Shown here: positions 11,323 to 21,636 of the stretch, in pieces
Layout of the letters: each line of letters opens with the position of its first letter
Position numbering within the stretch: the first letter of the stretch is position 1
Source of the DNA: Eudorina sp. 2006-703-Eu-15
Lineage: Eukaryota; Chlorophyta; Chlorophyceae; Chlamydomonadales; Volvocaceae
Direction of reading: 5' to 3'
Assembly (NCBI GenBank): GCA_003117195.1
Contig: BDSI01000235.1
Span: forward strand, 1-64,000
DNA length: 64,000 bases
Made by a program: the position numbers and the translations under genes
Notes under the pieces: generated by a model
Database searches by the model: none
What the model was told of the DNA's origin: nothing
What the model saw: the letters and a program-made list of their open reading frames with translations, nothing else

Positions 11323-13832
11323 GTGTCGATGTAGCGTCGAACATCATGGTCCATGCGCGGCCAGTGAAAAGCGCGGCTCAAGCGGGCCACGGTCTTGTCA
11401 CGGCCAAGATGGCCAGCCAAAGGAATGTCATGCGCCTCGTGTAGCAACTTGGCGCGTAGACCTGGGATATCTGGAATCACCAAGCGTGCACGCAGGGCAC
11501 CTGGGGGCTCGAAGTAGAGCAGCCCGTTGTACAGCTTGTACGGCGACTCGGGATTGGACATGGCCTGAAGGCGGAGCTGCATGTATTCAGCATCCTTGCG
11601 GAAACCCGCCTTGATCGTGTGGGCCAAGTCCTCCTTGGGTGCGGCGACTGTAACAGTCAGGGCCGCGGCTCGGAAATCGGGCCGGCGACTAATCGCATCA
11701 GCCACGACGTTGGTCTTGCCAGGTTTGTGCTCGATGACGTAGTTGAATTCCTCCAACTCCATCAGCCAACGAGCCTGTCTGCGATTGAGCAGCGGCTGCG
11801 TCTTGAACTTGGATACGGCAGAGTTGTCCGTCCAGATAGTGACTGGGTGCGGACCCTTGAGATGGTGCCACCACACACGGAGGCAGTGCACAACTGCCAT
11901 CATCTCCCGATCGTGCGCGGCGTACCGACACTCGGTGGGAGTGAGCTTGCGGCTCTCGTATGCGATGACTCGTTCTGTGCCGTCTTGGACCTGGGACAGG
12001 ACGCCACCGGTCGCGTAATCTGACGCGTCCGTGGTAACCGTGAAAGGCAAATTGGCGTCCGGCGGGGCGACGACGGGCGCACTCGTAAGTGCGTCCTTGA
12101 TGGCTTGAAAGGCCTTGGTGCAATCGTCGTCCCAACCCGTGATCAACTGCTTGGTGCCTTTGCCAGTGTGGCCGGCGAGCAGATTGGTCAGGGGCGTAGC
12201 AAGGTGAGCGAATCCCTTAACCATTCGGCGGTAGTACTGCGCAAGTCCCAAAAACGAGCGCAAATCCGTGATGGTCTTGGGCTGCGGCCATTTGGAGACC
12301 GCATCGAGCTTGCGAGGGTCAGCAGTGATGCCATCAGCGCTCACGACGTGACCCAAGAAGTCGATCTCGGTGACACCGAAGGCACACTTGGATGCTTTAG
12401 CGTACAACTTGTGTTCTCGCAACAGCTTCAGCACTTGTTCCAAGTGGTCTGCGTGCTCCTCAGTGGTCTTGGAGTAGATCAGGATGTCGTCGAGGTACAC
12501 CAGTACAAACTGGTCCAGGAACGGACGGAAGATGTCGTTCATCAGCCGTTGGAAGGTGGCTGGGGCATTGGTTAGCCCGAACGGCATGACCGTGAACTCG
12601 AAGTGCCCGTAACGCGTGTTGATCGCGGTCTTGGGAATGTCCTCCTCCGAAACTCGGATCTGGTGATAACCGGACTGGAGATCGATCTTGCTGAACACTT
12701 TAGCGCCGTGGAGGCGGTCCAGCAATTCGTCTATGCGTGGCAGGGGGTAAACATTGCGCACCGTGGCCTTGTTAAGGGCGCGGTAATCGATGCACATACG
12801 CAAACCACCATCCTTCTTGGACGCGAAGAGGACTGGGGCACCGTAGGGAGAGACGCTGGGCCGGATATGACCTTGGTCCAGCAACTTGGTGATCTGGGAT
12901 TTGAGCTCGGCCAACTCTTCTTGCGACATGCGGTACGAGTTCCGACTCATCGGCTCATGGGTATTGAGCTCGATCTTGTGGTCCACCGCACGCTGCGGTG
13001 GCATCCCCTTGGGTTCAGTGAACACATCCGGAAACTGGTTGAGTACAGGCGACATGTCGACTGCGGGCTTGGGCCCTTCCGGGGTGTCAACCTCGCGTAC
13101 GACGCAAAGGTTGTACGACCGTGTGGCTCGGACCAGGCGCTTGAACTGGAGGGCGGACAGCAGCTTGGGTTTACGCTCTTGCATGACCGTGGGCGGGTCC
13201 GAGTGCAGGACCAGCGTTTTGGCGCCTTGGGAAAGCGTGAGCGTGTTCTTTTGCCAATCGATCTGGGGGTTGAATCGCTTGAGCCAGGGTTTGCCGAGTA
13301 CCACGTCAAAATCGCCAAGGTCAGTGGCCGTAAGGGTAACACGGCTCTTGTGCGACTTGAGGCAGACGGGCACGTGGGGCAACACATGGGGGCAATCTTG
13401 GTACTGTCCGTTGGCTAGCTTGACCCGAAGGTCAGGCACAGCCTTGGCCGCCTTGAGGTCCTTCCGAGCGAGCCACTTGGTGCTGACAAAATCACCGGTT
13501 GCGCCGCCATCCACAAGGATGAGCGCTCGGCGGCCGCAAACTGTTCCGGCGAAAAGCAGCTGCTGGTACTGCTGGGCACCTGCGTCCAGATGCACGGCTG
13601 CTAAGAAAAGCTCTGGTTCTGGGGGCTCATGAGCATCTTGGGCCTGGGAATCCGGGGCTGGGGCTACGGGTTCCGGGGTCTGGGGCTCGGCTAGGGGCAC
13701 AGGGGATGTACTGGGTTCCTGGGGGTTCTCGGGTTCCTCTGGGGTGTTCCTGGTGGTTTCTGGGACAGGGCTTGGAACAGACGAACCTAGGGGTTCAGAG
13801 GCAAGGGCCCCTAGGTTTACTTCTCGTTTTTT
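11217..13832 (-). CDS. Pol: protease, reverse transcriptase, RNase H, integrase zinc finger
   Basis: This pol frame continues the gag middle segment and is open from about 14618, so numbers here count from that methionine. Retropepsin-type protease has [10 protein letters not shown] near residue 370 (DGGA instead of DSGA). Reverse transcriptase runs from about 595 to 800 with [24 protein letters not shown] and the catalytic VYLDD near 707. RNase H has TTDASDY near 860 and later TDN. The integrase HHCC finger (HEAH...GH...CPSCQ) is near 1040-1105. Translation is expected by -1 slippage at 13826-13832 just before the gag stop. The frame stops at 11217 because of a one-base discontinuity after the finger; homology resumes in the next frame. 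The assignment to Ty3/gypsy is firm, but the activity of this copy is doubtful. Confidence 0.94.
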   Translation of the reverse strand, partial: KKREVNLGALASEPLGSSVPSPVPETTRNTPEEPENPQEPSTSPVPLAEPQTPEPVAPAPDSQAQDAHEPPEPELFLAAVHLDAGAQQYQQLLFAGTVCGRRALILVDGGATGDFVSTKWLARKDLKAAKAVPDLRVKLANGQYQDCPHVLPHVPVCLKSHKSRVTLTATDLGDFDVVLGKPWLKRFNPQIDWQKNTLTLSQGAKTLVLHSDPPTVMQERKPKLLSALQFKRLVRATRSYNLCVVREVDTPEGPKPAVDMSPVLNQFPDVFTEPKGMPPQRAVDHKIELNTHEPMSRNSYRMSQEELAELKSQITKLLDQGHIRPSVSPYGAPVLFASKKDGGLRMCIDYRALNKATVRNVYPLPRIDELLDRLHGAKVFSKIDLQSGYHQIRVSEEDIPKTAINTRYGHFEFTVMPFGLTNAPATFQRLMNDIFRPFLDQFVLVYLDDILIYSKTTEEHADHLEQVLKLLREHKLYAKASKCAFGVTEIDFLGHVVSADGITADPRKLDAVSKWPQPKTITDLRSFLGLAQYYRRMVKGFAHLATPLTNLLAGHTGKGTKQLITGWDDDCTKAFQAIKDALTSAPVVAPPDANLPFTVTTDASDYATGGVLSQVQDGTERVIAYESRKLTPTECRYAAHDREMMAVVHCLRVWWHHLKGPHPVTIWTDNSAVSKFKTQPLLNRRQARWLMELEEFNYVIEHKPGKTNVVADAISRRPDFRAAALTVTVAAPKEDLAHTIKAGFRKDAEYMQLRLQAMSNPESPYKLYNGLLYFEPPGALRARLVIPDIPGLRAKLLHEAHDIPLAGHLGRDKTVARLSRAFHWPRMDHDVRRYIDTCPSCQRMKPRHGKVPGKAQPLPIPRDRGSPFRWI

Positions 13833-14947
13833 CGGAGCGGGCACTCGATCGCCTTGTGCTTGCCGGTGCGGCACCGGAAGCAGAGGCCGCTCTCCACGAG
13901 CTTCGCCTTCTCCTCGGCCGACAGCTTCTGGAGCTTGGGCGGCGCGGAGGTATCGGTTTTGGGCTTGGGCGGCGGGCCGTTCTTGCCCTTCTTGGGCACG
14001 AACTTGCTTGGGTTGAGGGCGTTGACCTCCATGGCGCTGGTGTCCTTGGACGTGGAGGCACCGCCTTGGCGAGACGGCGCGCCAGCACTCTTGATGGCGT
14101 GGTAGGTCAATGCTCTCGGCCTTGTCGCACAGCTCGCTGTAGGTGAGCTGGTCGGGCTTGGCCACCTGCACAGCCAAGGCAACGCGGACCTCGGTCGGCA
14201 GCGCCGCGATGAGGCGCTCCTTCTTCTCGGACTCTGCGATGTTGGGGATGTGCAGGCACAGCCGGTCGATCTGCGTGACCAACGCGGAGACCGACCCCTT
14301 GTACACGACCTTGCGCAGCTTGGCTCGGGCCTTGTCGGCGGCAAGGTGGTCCGTGAACTTCTGGGCCAGGTTGGCCGTGGCGTCTGGGTACACGAACACC
14401 TTGCCCTCAATGTGGGTACGCCAGTACAAGTTGGCGTCACCCGTGAGCATCTGCGCCATGGCGGTCATGCGGCTGGTGTCGTTGAGGCCTAGGGCATCGA
14501 AGTAGTTGTTCGCCCGGTAGATGAACTCGTCCCAACGCAGCTCGCCCTTCTTGCTTTCACCGGAAAAATTGGGCGGGCGCAGGTGCTTGAGCACATCTTT
14601 CATGACCAGGGCTTGCAACGGGGCTTGGTGCGCGGTCGCGTAGGCAGTTTGCTGGGCTACTTGCTGCGCCGTGTGGTGGCAACGGCGGCGGCTTGCTGCT
14701 GCGCGACGGCGGCTGCGTGCTGCACAACTTGGTGGGCAGCGGCGCTAGCGGCTTGGTGTGCGGCTTGGGAAGCTTGTTCAGCTGCAGAGTTGATGGGGGA
14801 CTGCAGCGTTTGCTGAACGTGACGCACTATCTCAGGCATGGCTTCACGCATCAACTCTTGCACCAAGCTACGCACGGCTGGGTCTTGGACAGGTGCAAGT
14901 GGGTGAGAGTCAGCATGCGCGGAGCGGGGCGTTTGTTGTTCCTCCAT
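13817..14947 (-). CDS. Gag polyprotein, frame interrupted twice
   Basis: Capsid/nucleocapsid precursor of the element. ATG at 14947 begins an Ala/Gln-rich N-terminus in one frame. The retrotrans-gag-like body ([31 protein letters not shown]) is in a second frame from about 14690 to 14110. The C-terminus returns to the first frame and carries a CCHC knuckle, [14 protein letters not shown] (CX2CX4HX4C), ending at TAA 13819-13817. The two changes cancel: about one base is missing near 14680 and one is extra near 14110. This pattern fits small indels in a once-continuous gag. The gag frame reaches pol through a slippery heptamer 7 bases before its stop. Consensus errors are as likely as true decay. 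Confidence 0.85.
13826..13832 (-). promoter_or_regulatory. Candidate -1 ribosomal frameshift site between gag and pol
   Basis: On the minus strand the gag codons CGA AAA AAC contain A AAA AAC, a canonical X XXY YYZ slippery heptamer. It lies just before the gag TAA (13819-13817). A -1 slip puts ribosomes exactly into the pol frame (KKREVNL). I did not fold the downstream RNA to look for a stimulatory hairpin or pseudoknot. Confidence 0.75.
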
Positions 14948-14995
14948 TGTTACAATTCAGAGGAACCCTCGACAACAACCACCGCCACTCGCAAA

Positions 14996-15991
14996 CTACA
15001 GCTCCTTGGACGGCTTGGTTCCAGCCGCCGGCAGGCTAGCCCGCGACGGCTGGTTCTTCTCGGACCGGGACTCGGGCCTGGACTGGGACTTGGCGTCAGC
15101 CGCCGACACGCGCTGGCGCTGCGGCGAGCTGAAGATGGGCTCCGGGCCCGGGCGCTTGTACGGGTTGCTGCCGGAGGGCTGGGTACCGTAGTGCGCAGCC
15201 AGCAAGGTGGAGATTTGCTCGGCCAATGGGATGCGCCTCAACTCGGCCAACTCCTGCTTGGTCCGCTCCAGCTCCCGGTTCTGAGCGACGTACTTGCTGT
15301 GCCGCTCTTGGTCCTTCTCCTGCAGGCTGTGAAGCTCTTGGTCCTTGGTGCTAATGAGCTCGACGTGCATGCTCAGCTGGGTCTTGAGGGTCTCGTAATC
15401 ATCCTCGTACTTGGCCAGCTGCTTCTTGAGTTCGTCGCGCTCTTGGACCAGCAGGTGGTACGGGGTGGGCCTGTAGGGTGAAACGTCTGGGGTCTCGACC
15501 TCGGTGTAGCGCTCCAAGGCGCCGTAGGCCGTGTTGAAGCTAACCAGCTCGGTCAGGAGGGCTTCGTTGATCAAGGTGTAGACGTCTTGGATGTTGTCAA
15601 CCGCCTCGCGGGTCTTGGTGATGAACGCATTGAACAGCGGGTAGCTTGAGATGTCACCATCGGCGATCGACAGCAGCAACTTGAACTGATCCTTAGTCTC
15701 GTCCGTCAGGGTCTTGGATTCAGCGAAGGTCGTGAGGGCCTCCTTTTCCTCTTTGGTGAGGGCCGGCTTGAAGCTTCGGAACGTAGGCTTACGGCAGCAA
15801 GCGTTCAGCGTGCTCCTGAGGTGCTCCGCGGCGCTGGACAGCGCAAAAAGCAGCTTGTAGACCGCATCCCGAAGGGCAGGCCGGACAGGGCTGAGACGCT
15901 TGGTGGTTCGGATAGCCTCGTCGTAGGCCGCGATGAGACCTTCCAGGGACGGGCTCAGGTCGTCAAGGTTCTCGGGCAGGGACTTGGGCGC
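14996..15991 (-). CDS. Extra 5' ORF of the gypsy element, coiled-coil protein
   Basis: An open frame of about 331 codons between the 5' LTR and gag, in the same direction as gag. I do not recognise it. The N-terminal half looks alpha-helical. The middle has a long charged, heptad-like stretch rich in E, K, L and Q (QERDELKKQLAKYEDDYE and onward), typical of a coiled coil. The C-terminus is Ser/Pro/Arg-rich. There is no in-frame ATG in the first part. The frame opens after TAG at 15994-15992, and the context CCGTAG then GCG could be a splice acceptor, so the start may be spliced from the leader. An additional structural or RNA-binding ORF is a guess; the ORF itself is clear. Confidence 0.6.
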   Translation of the reverse strand, partial: APKSLPENLDDLSPSLEGLIAAYDEAIRTTKRLSPVRPALRDAVYKLLFALSSAAEHLRSTLNACCRKPTFRSFKPALTKEEKEALTTFAESKTLTDETKDQFKLLLSIADGDISSYPLFNAFITKTREAVDNIQDVYTLINEALLTELVSFNTAYGALERYTEVETPDVSPYRPTPYHLLVQERDELKKQLAKYEDDYETLKTQLSMHVELISTKDQELHSLQEKDQERHSKYVAQNRELERTKQELAELRRIPLAEQISTLLAAHYGTQPSGSNPYKRPGPEPIFSSPQRQRVSAADAKSQSRPESRSEKNQPSRASLPAAGTKPSKEL

Positions 15992-16233
15992 CTACGGCAC
16001 ACAGGACCCGTACAAGTGACTTGGAGCTCGGACTTAAAAAATGTTTTTTTGTGAGGCCTCGGACTTAGGTCTTGATCAATTTAATCTTGAACAAGTACCT
16101 GCTTGGACATAGTTGATGTTGACATCTCAAAAAGCGAAGGTCTCGGGTTCGATACTCGAGGGCTTCGTTGCAGGTTGACTTAGGAAAATCTCGGGCTTCT
16201 CGGGTGACCTCGGGCTGGGTACCTTAGGCAGAA

Positions 16234-16251
16234 TCGAACAGTCTCGATCCA
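16234..16251 (-). promoter_or_regulatory. Primer-binding site
   Basis: One base inside the 5' LTR, the minus strand reads TGGATCGAGACTGTTCGA. It begins with the TGG complementary to a tRNA CCA end. I could not assign the tRNA. Confidence 0.65.
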
Positions 16252-16252
16252 A

Positions 16253-16698
16253 TGTAGAAGGGTGGAAGTGCTCCGGTACTGGGGACAAGGGGCCTCGGGT
16301 GTAACACTTAACTGTTACAAGCTTGGTTGTCTGAGAGTCAAGGGGAATCAAGGATAATCGTCCGGAATGGCCTGGGGGCCACTTACATAGCGTTCCATGT
16401 CGTACACACTCCAGGAGGGGCCCTCGGACACTCGGGCCCTTCAACGACTAACCAAAGATACCAAACGGATAGCCGGCGGATCGACGGGTCTATCCATACT
16501 CGACAGCTAGGTTACAACCGGTTTCGCTTCGACGGACCTTCCATCCGTCTCGCTACATATACTAGCTACTTCCACTTCAGGACATCGGGTTGCTTGCGGA
16601 AGCGTTAAGGTAACAAAGACAAGGTTCAAAGGTCGCGGGATCGATCCCCGCACGAAGCGATCGCAGATCAATAGCTATTTTGATAGCATCCTGCTACA
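16253..16698 (-). repeat. 5' LTR of the gypsy element
   Basis: 446 bp with TGTAG/CTACA termini and GGTTG immediately outside. It contains the element promoter by position, but I cannot point to a convincing TATA box. Confidence 0.96.
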
Positions 16699-16703
16699 GG
16701 TTG

Positions 16704-17357
16704 TAAGCCAAACTCATCACTTTATAACATAATTCATACCAATACCGACCTTTGTTGCAAAACGACATCATTCCTCTATTTACGGATTTGCAAACGAACA
16801 AGAAACGAAAACATATTCTTAAAAAAAATTCAACGGAGACAAGGGCGCATGGTGTTTTCCGGGACGCTTTCATCAACCAAAAATCACAATCGATTCAGAA
16901 CATGAGGGATACACCCCTAGCCGCTTGAGCTAAAGATAGCCGCTGGCAGAATCACATCACTAGAACAAAAACAATGAAAGGGTGAGCCGTTTGCGGTCAT
17001 TGCTACCGCTCATATTACGCTAGTCTAGACATCGTAGATCTTATTTGTAGATCTTATTTGGCAGATAGATATATCTTTAGGCTTTCTATAAGATGTTATC
17101 TTTGTTATCTCAAAATCTAGGCAATTCATGATGCCGTACATTTCCCCCAATGTAAGTCAGTCTAGACATATAAGCCCCTCGGGAATTTCCACAGTCGTCG
17201 CCACAATGCACCGCAGCGCGCCCGCGGCAATCACAAAATGCCATTCTATAATTGCTTCTCTTCTCAAAGATGTCTTTGTTGGCCCGGCCGGCGGCGTTTC
17301 CAGTCAGGGCCCCTCCCGCCGATGGACCATGGCTCCCGCAGGGCATTGGCCCGCCCT
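16704..17357. other. Gene-free spacer
   Basis: AT-rich then mixed sequence after the retrotransposon. It has a small duplication (GTAGATCTTATTTG near 17034-17060). I see no coding frame with splice support and no RNA gene. Confidence 0.5.
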
Positions 17358-17365
17358 GCCGGAAC

Positions 17366-17601
17366 CAGGGTGGCTATCTTAAGATATGAATATATATTCG
17401 GCCGAAAATCTTGAGTTTTGATAGATACTTTCCCTCGGGAGAAAAATGAGGTTTTAGATACTCATGGCCTCTCGCGCGGGGAAGAGCCCCCTTGAGTAGA
17501 TAAAGTGCCGGCAAAAGCTCCCTCCGACAGATACTTTCAGCACGATTGGGCAAGGAGTATCTCCGGCCGTAGATACTCTGTAAAATAAGATAGCCACCCT
17601 G
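17366..17601. mobile_element. hAT-type MITE, 236 bp
   Basis: Terminal inverted repeats start CAGGGTGGCTATCTTA and end with the near-perfect complement. The flanks are GCCGGAAC at 17358-17365 and GCCGGAAC at 17602-17609, a perfect 8-bp target duplication. CAGGG-type ends plus an 8-bp duplication are typical of hAT DNA transposons. It encodes no transposase, so it is non-autonomous. The same family, in the opposite orientation, lies inside the tandem exon units at 22-36 kb. Confidence 0.93.
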
Positions 17602-17893
17602 GCCGGAACCATGGTCTTTTCCTTCACATTTTTCTCTGAATGCCCGGCAACGTCTTAAGTCCGGTTTTGGACTCCAATCCTTCGCTGCAGCTGCAACACC
17701 GAATCCTCCCTTTTCGTGCGCGCAAAGTTCCATGCGGCTCCTTTTTGTTTCGTCTTTTAAAATTTGCAATCTATTATTCATCTGCTTGACGGCTCTCTGC
17801 GATAGTTCAGCCGTGACAAGTTGCGGTTGCCTCACTGACCCGCCGTTAGTCCGAGCAACGCCGTACCGGGCACACTTGACCCGCCGTCAGGCG

Positions 17894-17900
17894 TATAAAT
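17894..17900 (+). promoter_or_regulatory. TATA box candidate
   Basis: GCGTATAAATGGGC lies about 180 bp upstream of a short ATG exon with signal-peptide character (18076-18127). A start site 25-35 bp downstream would leave a leader of about 150 bp. Confidence 0.35.
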
Positions 17901-18075
17901 GGGCATGCGACTCGCTTTCTTGGACATAATCTTCCTACTGCGATTTCTTAGGCTATATGCAACTCAGTCCAAATATGACGATAGACCACCTTACCCTTTC
18001 TACAATTGTTTGACTTTTTACACAAACCTATACCAACTTATTGCGACCATTACAGTTTTACTTTAGGCGTTATCA

Positions 18076-18127
18076 ATGTCAGCCGTGGCACTTCTTCATC
18101 TTCTTCTGGCTCTTCTCCTTTCCGGAG
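18076..18127 (+). CDS. Possible first exon of a secreted protein (signal peptide only)
   Basis: ATG is followed by 17 codons reading MSAVALLHLLLALLLSGG across a donor GGAG/GTAAGC. This is a textbook signal-peptide core, with a TATA box upstream. I could not find a downstream exon that continues the frame: the nearby acceptors near 18150, 18208 and 18480 give a 29-nt intron or an immediate stop. It may be a real secreted-protein gene, a remnant or chance. Confidence 0.3.
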
Positions 18128-19345
18128 GTAAGCATTGTACGCAGCTTTTCCTCCAGGCGCGCTGTCATGGACATGCAATCATTTGACACATTGCATTTTA
18201 CGTGCAGGTTAAAAATTCCACCTTGCAAAGTTCTTCCTCGTTATTGCGAATTATTGCGAACTATTGCGCCATCCTGCGCACATCTACGTGACAAACATTC
18301 TTGCGCCATTTCTTGCGCCATGTCCATTGACTAAACTACGATTCCATTTATCCATTTCTTTCCGTATGCATTGCGTGCTTCATAACAATATAACCGACAC
18401 ATGCCATTGACCTTGTAACTTGACCGCTTGATACCTGACATTTACCCTACATTTCGGCCCTACATTTCGGGCTTGCCAGCGTGACGTGGAGAGTGCGGGC
18501 CGTGGTGAGGCAGTACCAAGACCTGCACGACCAACGTTCCCTTATCTTAATGACATGCGATACTGAAAGGGATGAGCGGGAGCTGGACATTTAAAAGCAT
18601 GATTTTTACATATTTATCATTCATAAATCATAGCGCATCTGATGGAATTTTTATATGACACAGAGACAAAGGTAGTAGTGACCCGGTCGACGACGTCCAC
18701 CCGCCGCTCGGCCGGACATGGGGATACCGCTCCGTGTCCCGCAACGTCCCGCAGCGCCCCGCGCATAACCTCAGAAGCCGCAGCAAAACTTGAGAGTCAA
18801 TTCATTACACACACATCGTGGGCAATTCATTCATTCCGAACAGTTTCATTCAAAGTGACGTCAGCGCCTAGTCAGCACTCAGCAGGTACGGCATGCTAGG
18901 GTTACCCCCTCCCTTACCCCATCCCTTACTCCCTCCGTAAGGGGTTACCCTTACCCCTGGGTACATTTACCCCCCCACCTCCTGCCAAGGGTGGGTGGGT
19001 AACCTTGACCCCTGCCCATTACCCCCAGCGTGACGGTTACGGGGGGGTTACCCCCCTTCTGGTGTCATAGGGATGTAGGGCTGCACAGGACCGATAAGTC
19101 GGTATATATAAACATCCCACGACACCCCCGGCTCCAGTCCCGTGACATGACGCCCCTCACCGCCCAACTACTTTACTCGCCAGACAAGCGGGCCGCTGCA
19201 AATAATGAAGAGGAGGAGGAGGCAGGAGCGCCTTACACTGCATATGATCAAATTCCACCCATCCACATGCTGAGAGCCGATGCCATGCCAGCAGCCAACA
19301 ATACTGAAAGCACGGCCCCCACGCATGGCCACCATTGCCCCCAAG
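18128..19345. other. Gene-poor stretch with TTACCCC-rich block
   Basis: No supported gene. 18898-19055 is unusually rich in TTACCCC, CCTTACCCC and GGGGTTACC motifs of both polarities, a degenerate simple-sequence block and not a regular telomere repeat. The rest holds frames without splice or codon support. Confidence 0.45.
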
Positions 19346-19350
19346 GTCGG

Positions 19351-19402
19351 TGTAATACGAGCCTGAAAAGCGCACTGAAAAGGGGCTCGAATTCCTGTTA
19401 CA
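19351..19402. mobile_element. 52-bp solo-LTR-like element with target duplication
   Basis: Starts TGTAATACGAG and ends CTGTTACA, with TG/CA ends and inverted tips. GTCGG precedes it (19346-19350) and follows it (19403-19407), a 5-bp target duplication. A relative lies at 21063-21118. The size suits the solo LTR of a very small TRIM-like retroelement. Confidence 0.7.
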
Positions 19403-19407
19403 GTCGG

Positions 19408-20524
19408 TATCTCTCTAGTGCCCGATGAGGTGATGCTGCTGCAGCCGGTTCGCCCCACAGTGTGTTCCGGCGGCTCTTACACCATCACTGTGTTGTTCCA
19501 AGTGCCGGCGGTGGCTGTAGCTACATCTCTTTTGCTACTACAATGGTAGGTGGGTGCGTGGTAGTCAGACTGTAGCGTCAGCGCCGCTGCTGGACACGTC
19601 CTCCTGCACTTCTGGAGTGCCCGCCCAGGGTGACATCCCACGCACAGACGTCGGCCGAAGCGGTTGCTGTAACAACCGTACGGCATAGCGTACACAGTAT
19701 AAGTAAATATCAAATAAAGAGCCAGCACAACAGCTCGAGTAACCTTTGCCACCAAAGACGTTACAGTTGCCGTACTGCAGCGACATTCAGCATGAGGCAA
19801 GGAGTTGTGGGACAGGAGGGCATAACAGGGAACGATGCGCTTAAACAACTTGTCACCGGGGACACCCAGCCAAATGCAAGGGTCTCGGAGGAAGGGTCCT
19901 AATGTACTCAGGTGAGCCAAGGTCTTCGTCCGTGTTATTCATGGACTTGGATCCATGATCCGGGGACCACATTACAGCAACCTCCCTCCAGCCCCGCTGT
20001 CACCCCGGGTCCCTCCCAGTGTTCCTCGCTGCCTGGATCCCGGGCCCCATAGCTCCACTCATAGTCTGTGTACCGCCTCTCCATCCCTCTCCCCTCTCCC
20101 CTCCACCCCCGCGGTCACCGATTGCTCCCTGATTGCGGAACTCCTGTTCCTGATGCCTGCCAACCCTACGCCCGTCTGCGATGTCGCCCTTCCATACACC
20201 CGTACGCCCATACATTCCTGCATTGCTATTTCCGTCTACCGTTTCCTGGACCCACCCTCTTTCGCCGCGTCGCCGCCGGGTTTGCGTGCTCTTTTCTTCT
20301 TTTTCTTTAATTTAACTTTTGCCTTTGCCTGCCGTTTGTCTGCCCTTTGTTGCAACTCACATCTTCCGTTCGCCTCGCCGTCCGTCCGCGTTTCGTCCCA
20401 TTTGCGCAGGTGAGTACTACGTTCTCGATAATTTGTGCTGTCTGGGGTGTGGTCCGTCCTCGTGCTGTCGCGCGTTGGTTGGTCCGGGGTGGGTCCGGCG
20501 GCGACGCGGTCGCCCGCGGTAACA
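19408..20524. other. Spacer with possible plus-strand 5' UTR
   Basis: No convincing coding exon. 20080-20410 is pyrimidine-rich on the plus strand and ends TTTGCGCAG/GTGAGT, which looks like a transcribed leader ending at a splice donor, just before the small ATG exon at 20525. Confidence 0.35.
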
Positions 20525-20928
20525 ATGAGCGCACAATTCAGGTATGTATGGTAAGTAACTTGGGTCGCGTATTGATGACTCCTGTGCCACGTATCGGTTC
20601 CCCAATCCATACTCCCCTCTACCCGAGCCCCTCGACCTCCCAGCTCACCCGTGCACACTCATGCATACAATCTGCCGCTTGTTAACCAGACACAGATCCG
20701 CTTGTTAACCAGACACATATACAGCACCTCCAACAGCTCCCGTCCATTTGCTCACCTGACAGCTGGCATGACACAGGCCGAACCGCCACCACCAACAGCC
20801 ATTACGACTCCGACAGGCCCGCCGCACTCAGTGGGCCCAGACCTGCCGTCACCGACCTCGGGCAACTCCAGGCCGATCTATGATACCCGTCGTAGCTCCG
20901 AATGGAGGGCCTTGGTTTGTAAGGGCTG
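20525..20928 (+). CDS. Hypothetical protein, two-exon model, 3' end unknown
   Basis: Exon 1 is 20525-20541 (ATG plus five codons, donor CAG/GTATGT). Exon 2 is 20713-20928, entered through TTAACCAG and leaving at GGGCTG/GTGAGT, both phase 2. The joined frame is open, starts MSAQFRHIYST, and has a PPPPT and Pro/Thr/Ser-rich middle. I recognise no domain. A second identical acceptor motif, TTAACCAG, lies 23 bases upstream and gives a stop, so acceptor choice matters. Following exons were not found; the terminal region of the minus-strand metalloproteinase gene lies downstream, in a tail-to-tail arrangement. Confidence 0.3.
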
Positions 20929-21062
20929 GTGAGTATCGCCTTCCCGGAGGATATCCACCTTCAGGTGGGGAAAGAGCGAGAATCAAGTGTGCCTCGTGTG
21001 CGCCAGTCCGTTGCTTTCGGGGTTCGACCCCGGGACCTTAGCCTCCTGGCAATTCGCACCAC

Positions 21063-21118
21063 TGTAACACGAGGCTGAAAAGCGCACTTGATGCTAAGGG
21101 GCTCGAATTCCTGTTACA
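21063..21118. mobile_element. Second copy of the 52-56 bp solo-LTR-like element
   Basis: TGTAACACGAGGCTGAAAAG to CTGTTACA, closely similar to 19351-19402 with a 4-base insertion. No matching target duplication is seen. Its TTACA end supplies a TGTAA motif on the minus strand, downstream of the metalloproteinase stop codon. Confidence 0.65.
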
Positions 21119-21178
21119 CAAACACCCACCCTCCATCTCGTGCCAAACGTGTGTCGTTGTACCGACATACGGCAGCTA

Positions 21179-21183
21179 TTACA
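21179..21183 (-). terminator. Candidate TGTAA poly(A) signal of the metalloproteinase gene
   Basis: The minus strand reads TGTAA about 455 bases downstream of the stop at 21637. TGTAA is the usual poly(A) signal of volvocine algae. A second TGTAA at 21114-21118 is an alternative. Confidence 0.4.
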
Positions 21184-21636
21184 TCCCCACCTTCAGCTCC
21201 TCCGGTACATGGCACTGCGTGAGCCTTACTAACCAAGTGAACACACTCCTCCACAAGCATTGCGGCCTCATGCACCTGGGACCCCGACCCGTGCGGACCC
21301 AATGCCTGCCCCATCGGTTGGCAGTTGGCGCTGCACGTGTACACAGCAAGTGGCTGTGTGGCAAAGTCCCATTACCCACGGACACACGGACACACGGACA
21401 GGGGCAATCCTAGGGGGCGGGGTCCCCCGAACGCGCTTCACGCTGGGGCCCCGCCCAAAAACACAGAGGCAAGCACGAATAGTATTATCTACTGTTGACA
21501 ATCGTCATCCATAAGCCTGCCTCGGCCATCTGAGTTGGCAGGCGCGGGACTTAAGCATGCTTACTATTTGCCATAAATGAATGACCCGGTGTTGTCATAG
21601 CTTCTCATCATCAGTCCCCATAAATATATAAGTCGG

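Larger units (their letters stand above)
9525..16698 (-). mobile_element. Full-length Ty3/gypsy chromovirus-type LTR retrotransposon
   Basis: A 7,174-bp element in minus orientation. The two LTRs (9525-9970 and 16253-16698) are both 446 bp, start TGTAG and end CTACA. The flanks GGTTG at 9520-9524 and at 16699-16703 are a perfect 5-bp target-site duplication. Order in the reading direction: 5' LTR, primer-binding site, an extra ORF of unknown function, gag with a CCHC zinc knuckle, then protease, reverse transcriptase, RNase H and integrase, then a chromodomain-like tail, polypurine tract and 3' LTR. That pol order is the Ty3/gypsy order. I count three substitutions between the LTRs (about 99.3% identity), so insertion was fairly recent. 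The frames are broken by single-base steps in gag (two) and near the integrase core (one), so this copy is either defective or carries consensus errors. Confidence 0.96.

Noticed and set aside
18898..19055. Telomere-like repeat
   Set aside because: TTACCCC-type motifs are irregular, of both polarities, and not the volvocine telomere unit.
20990..21050. tRNA-like arm CGGGGTTCGACCCCG
   Set aside because: A perfect T-arm-like hairpin with a B box, but I could not build D and anticodon arms around it. It may be a SINE remnant.
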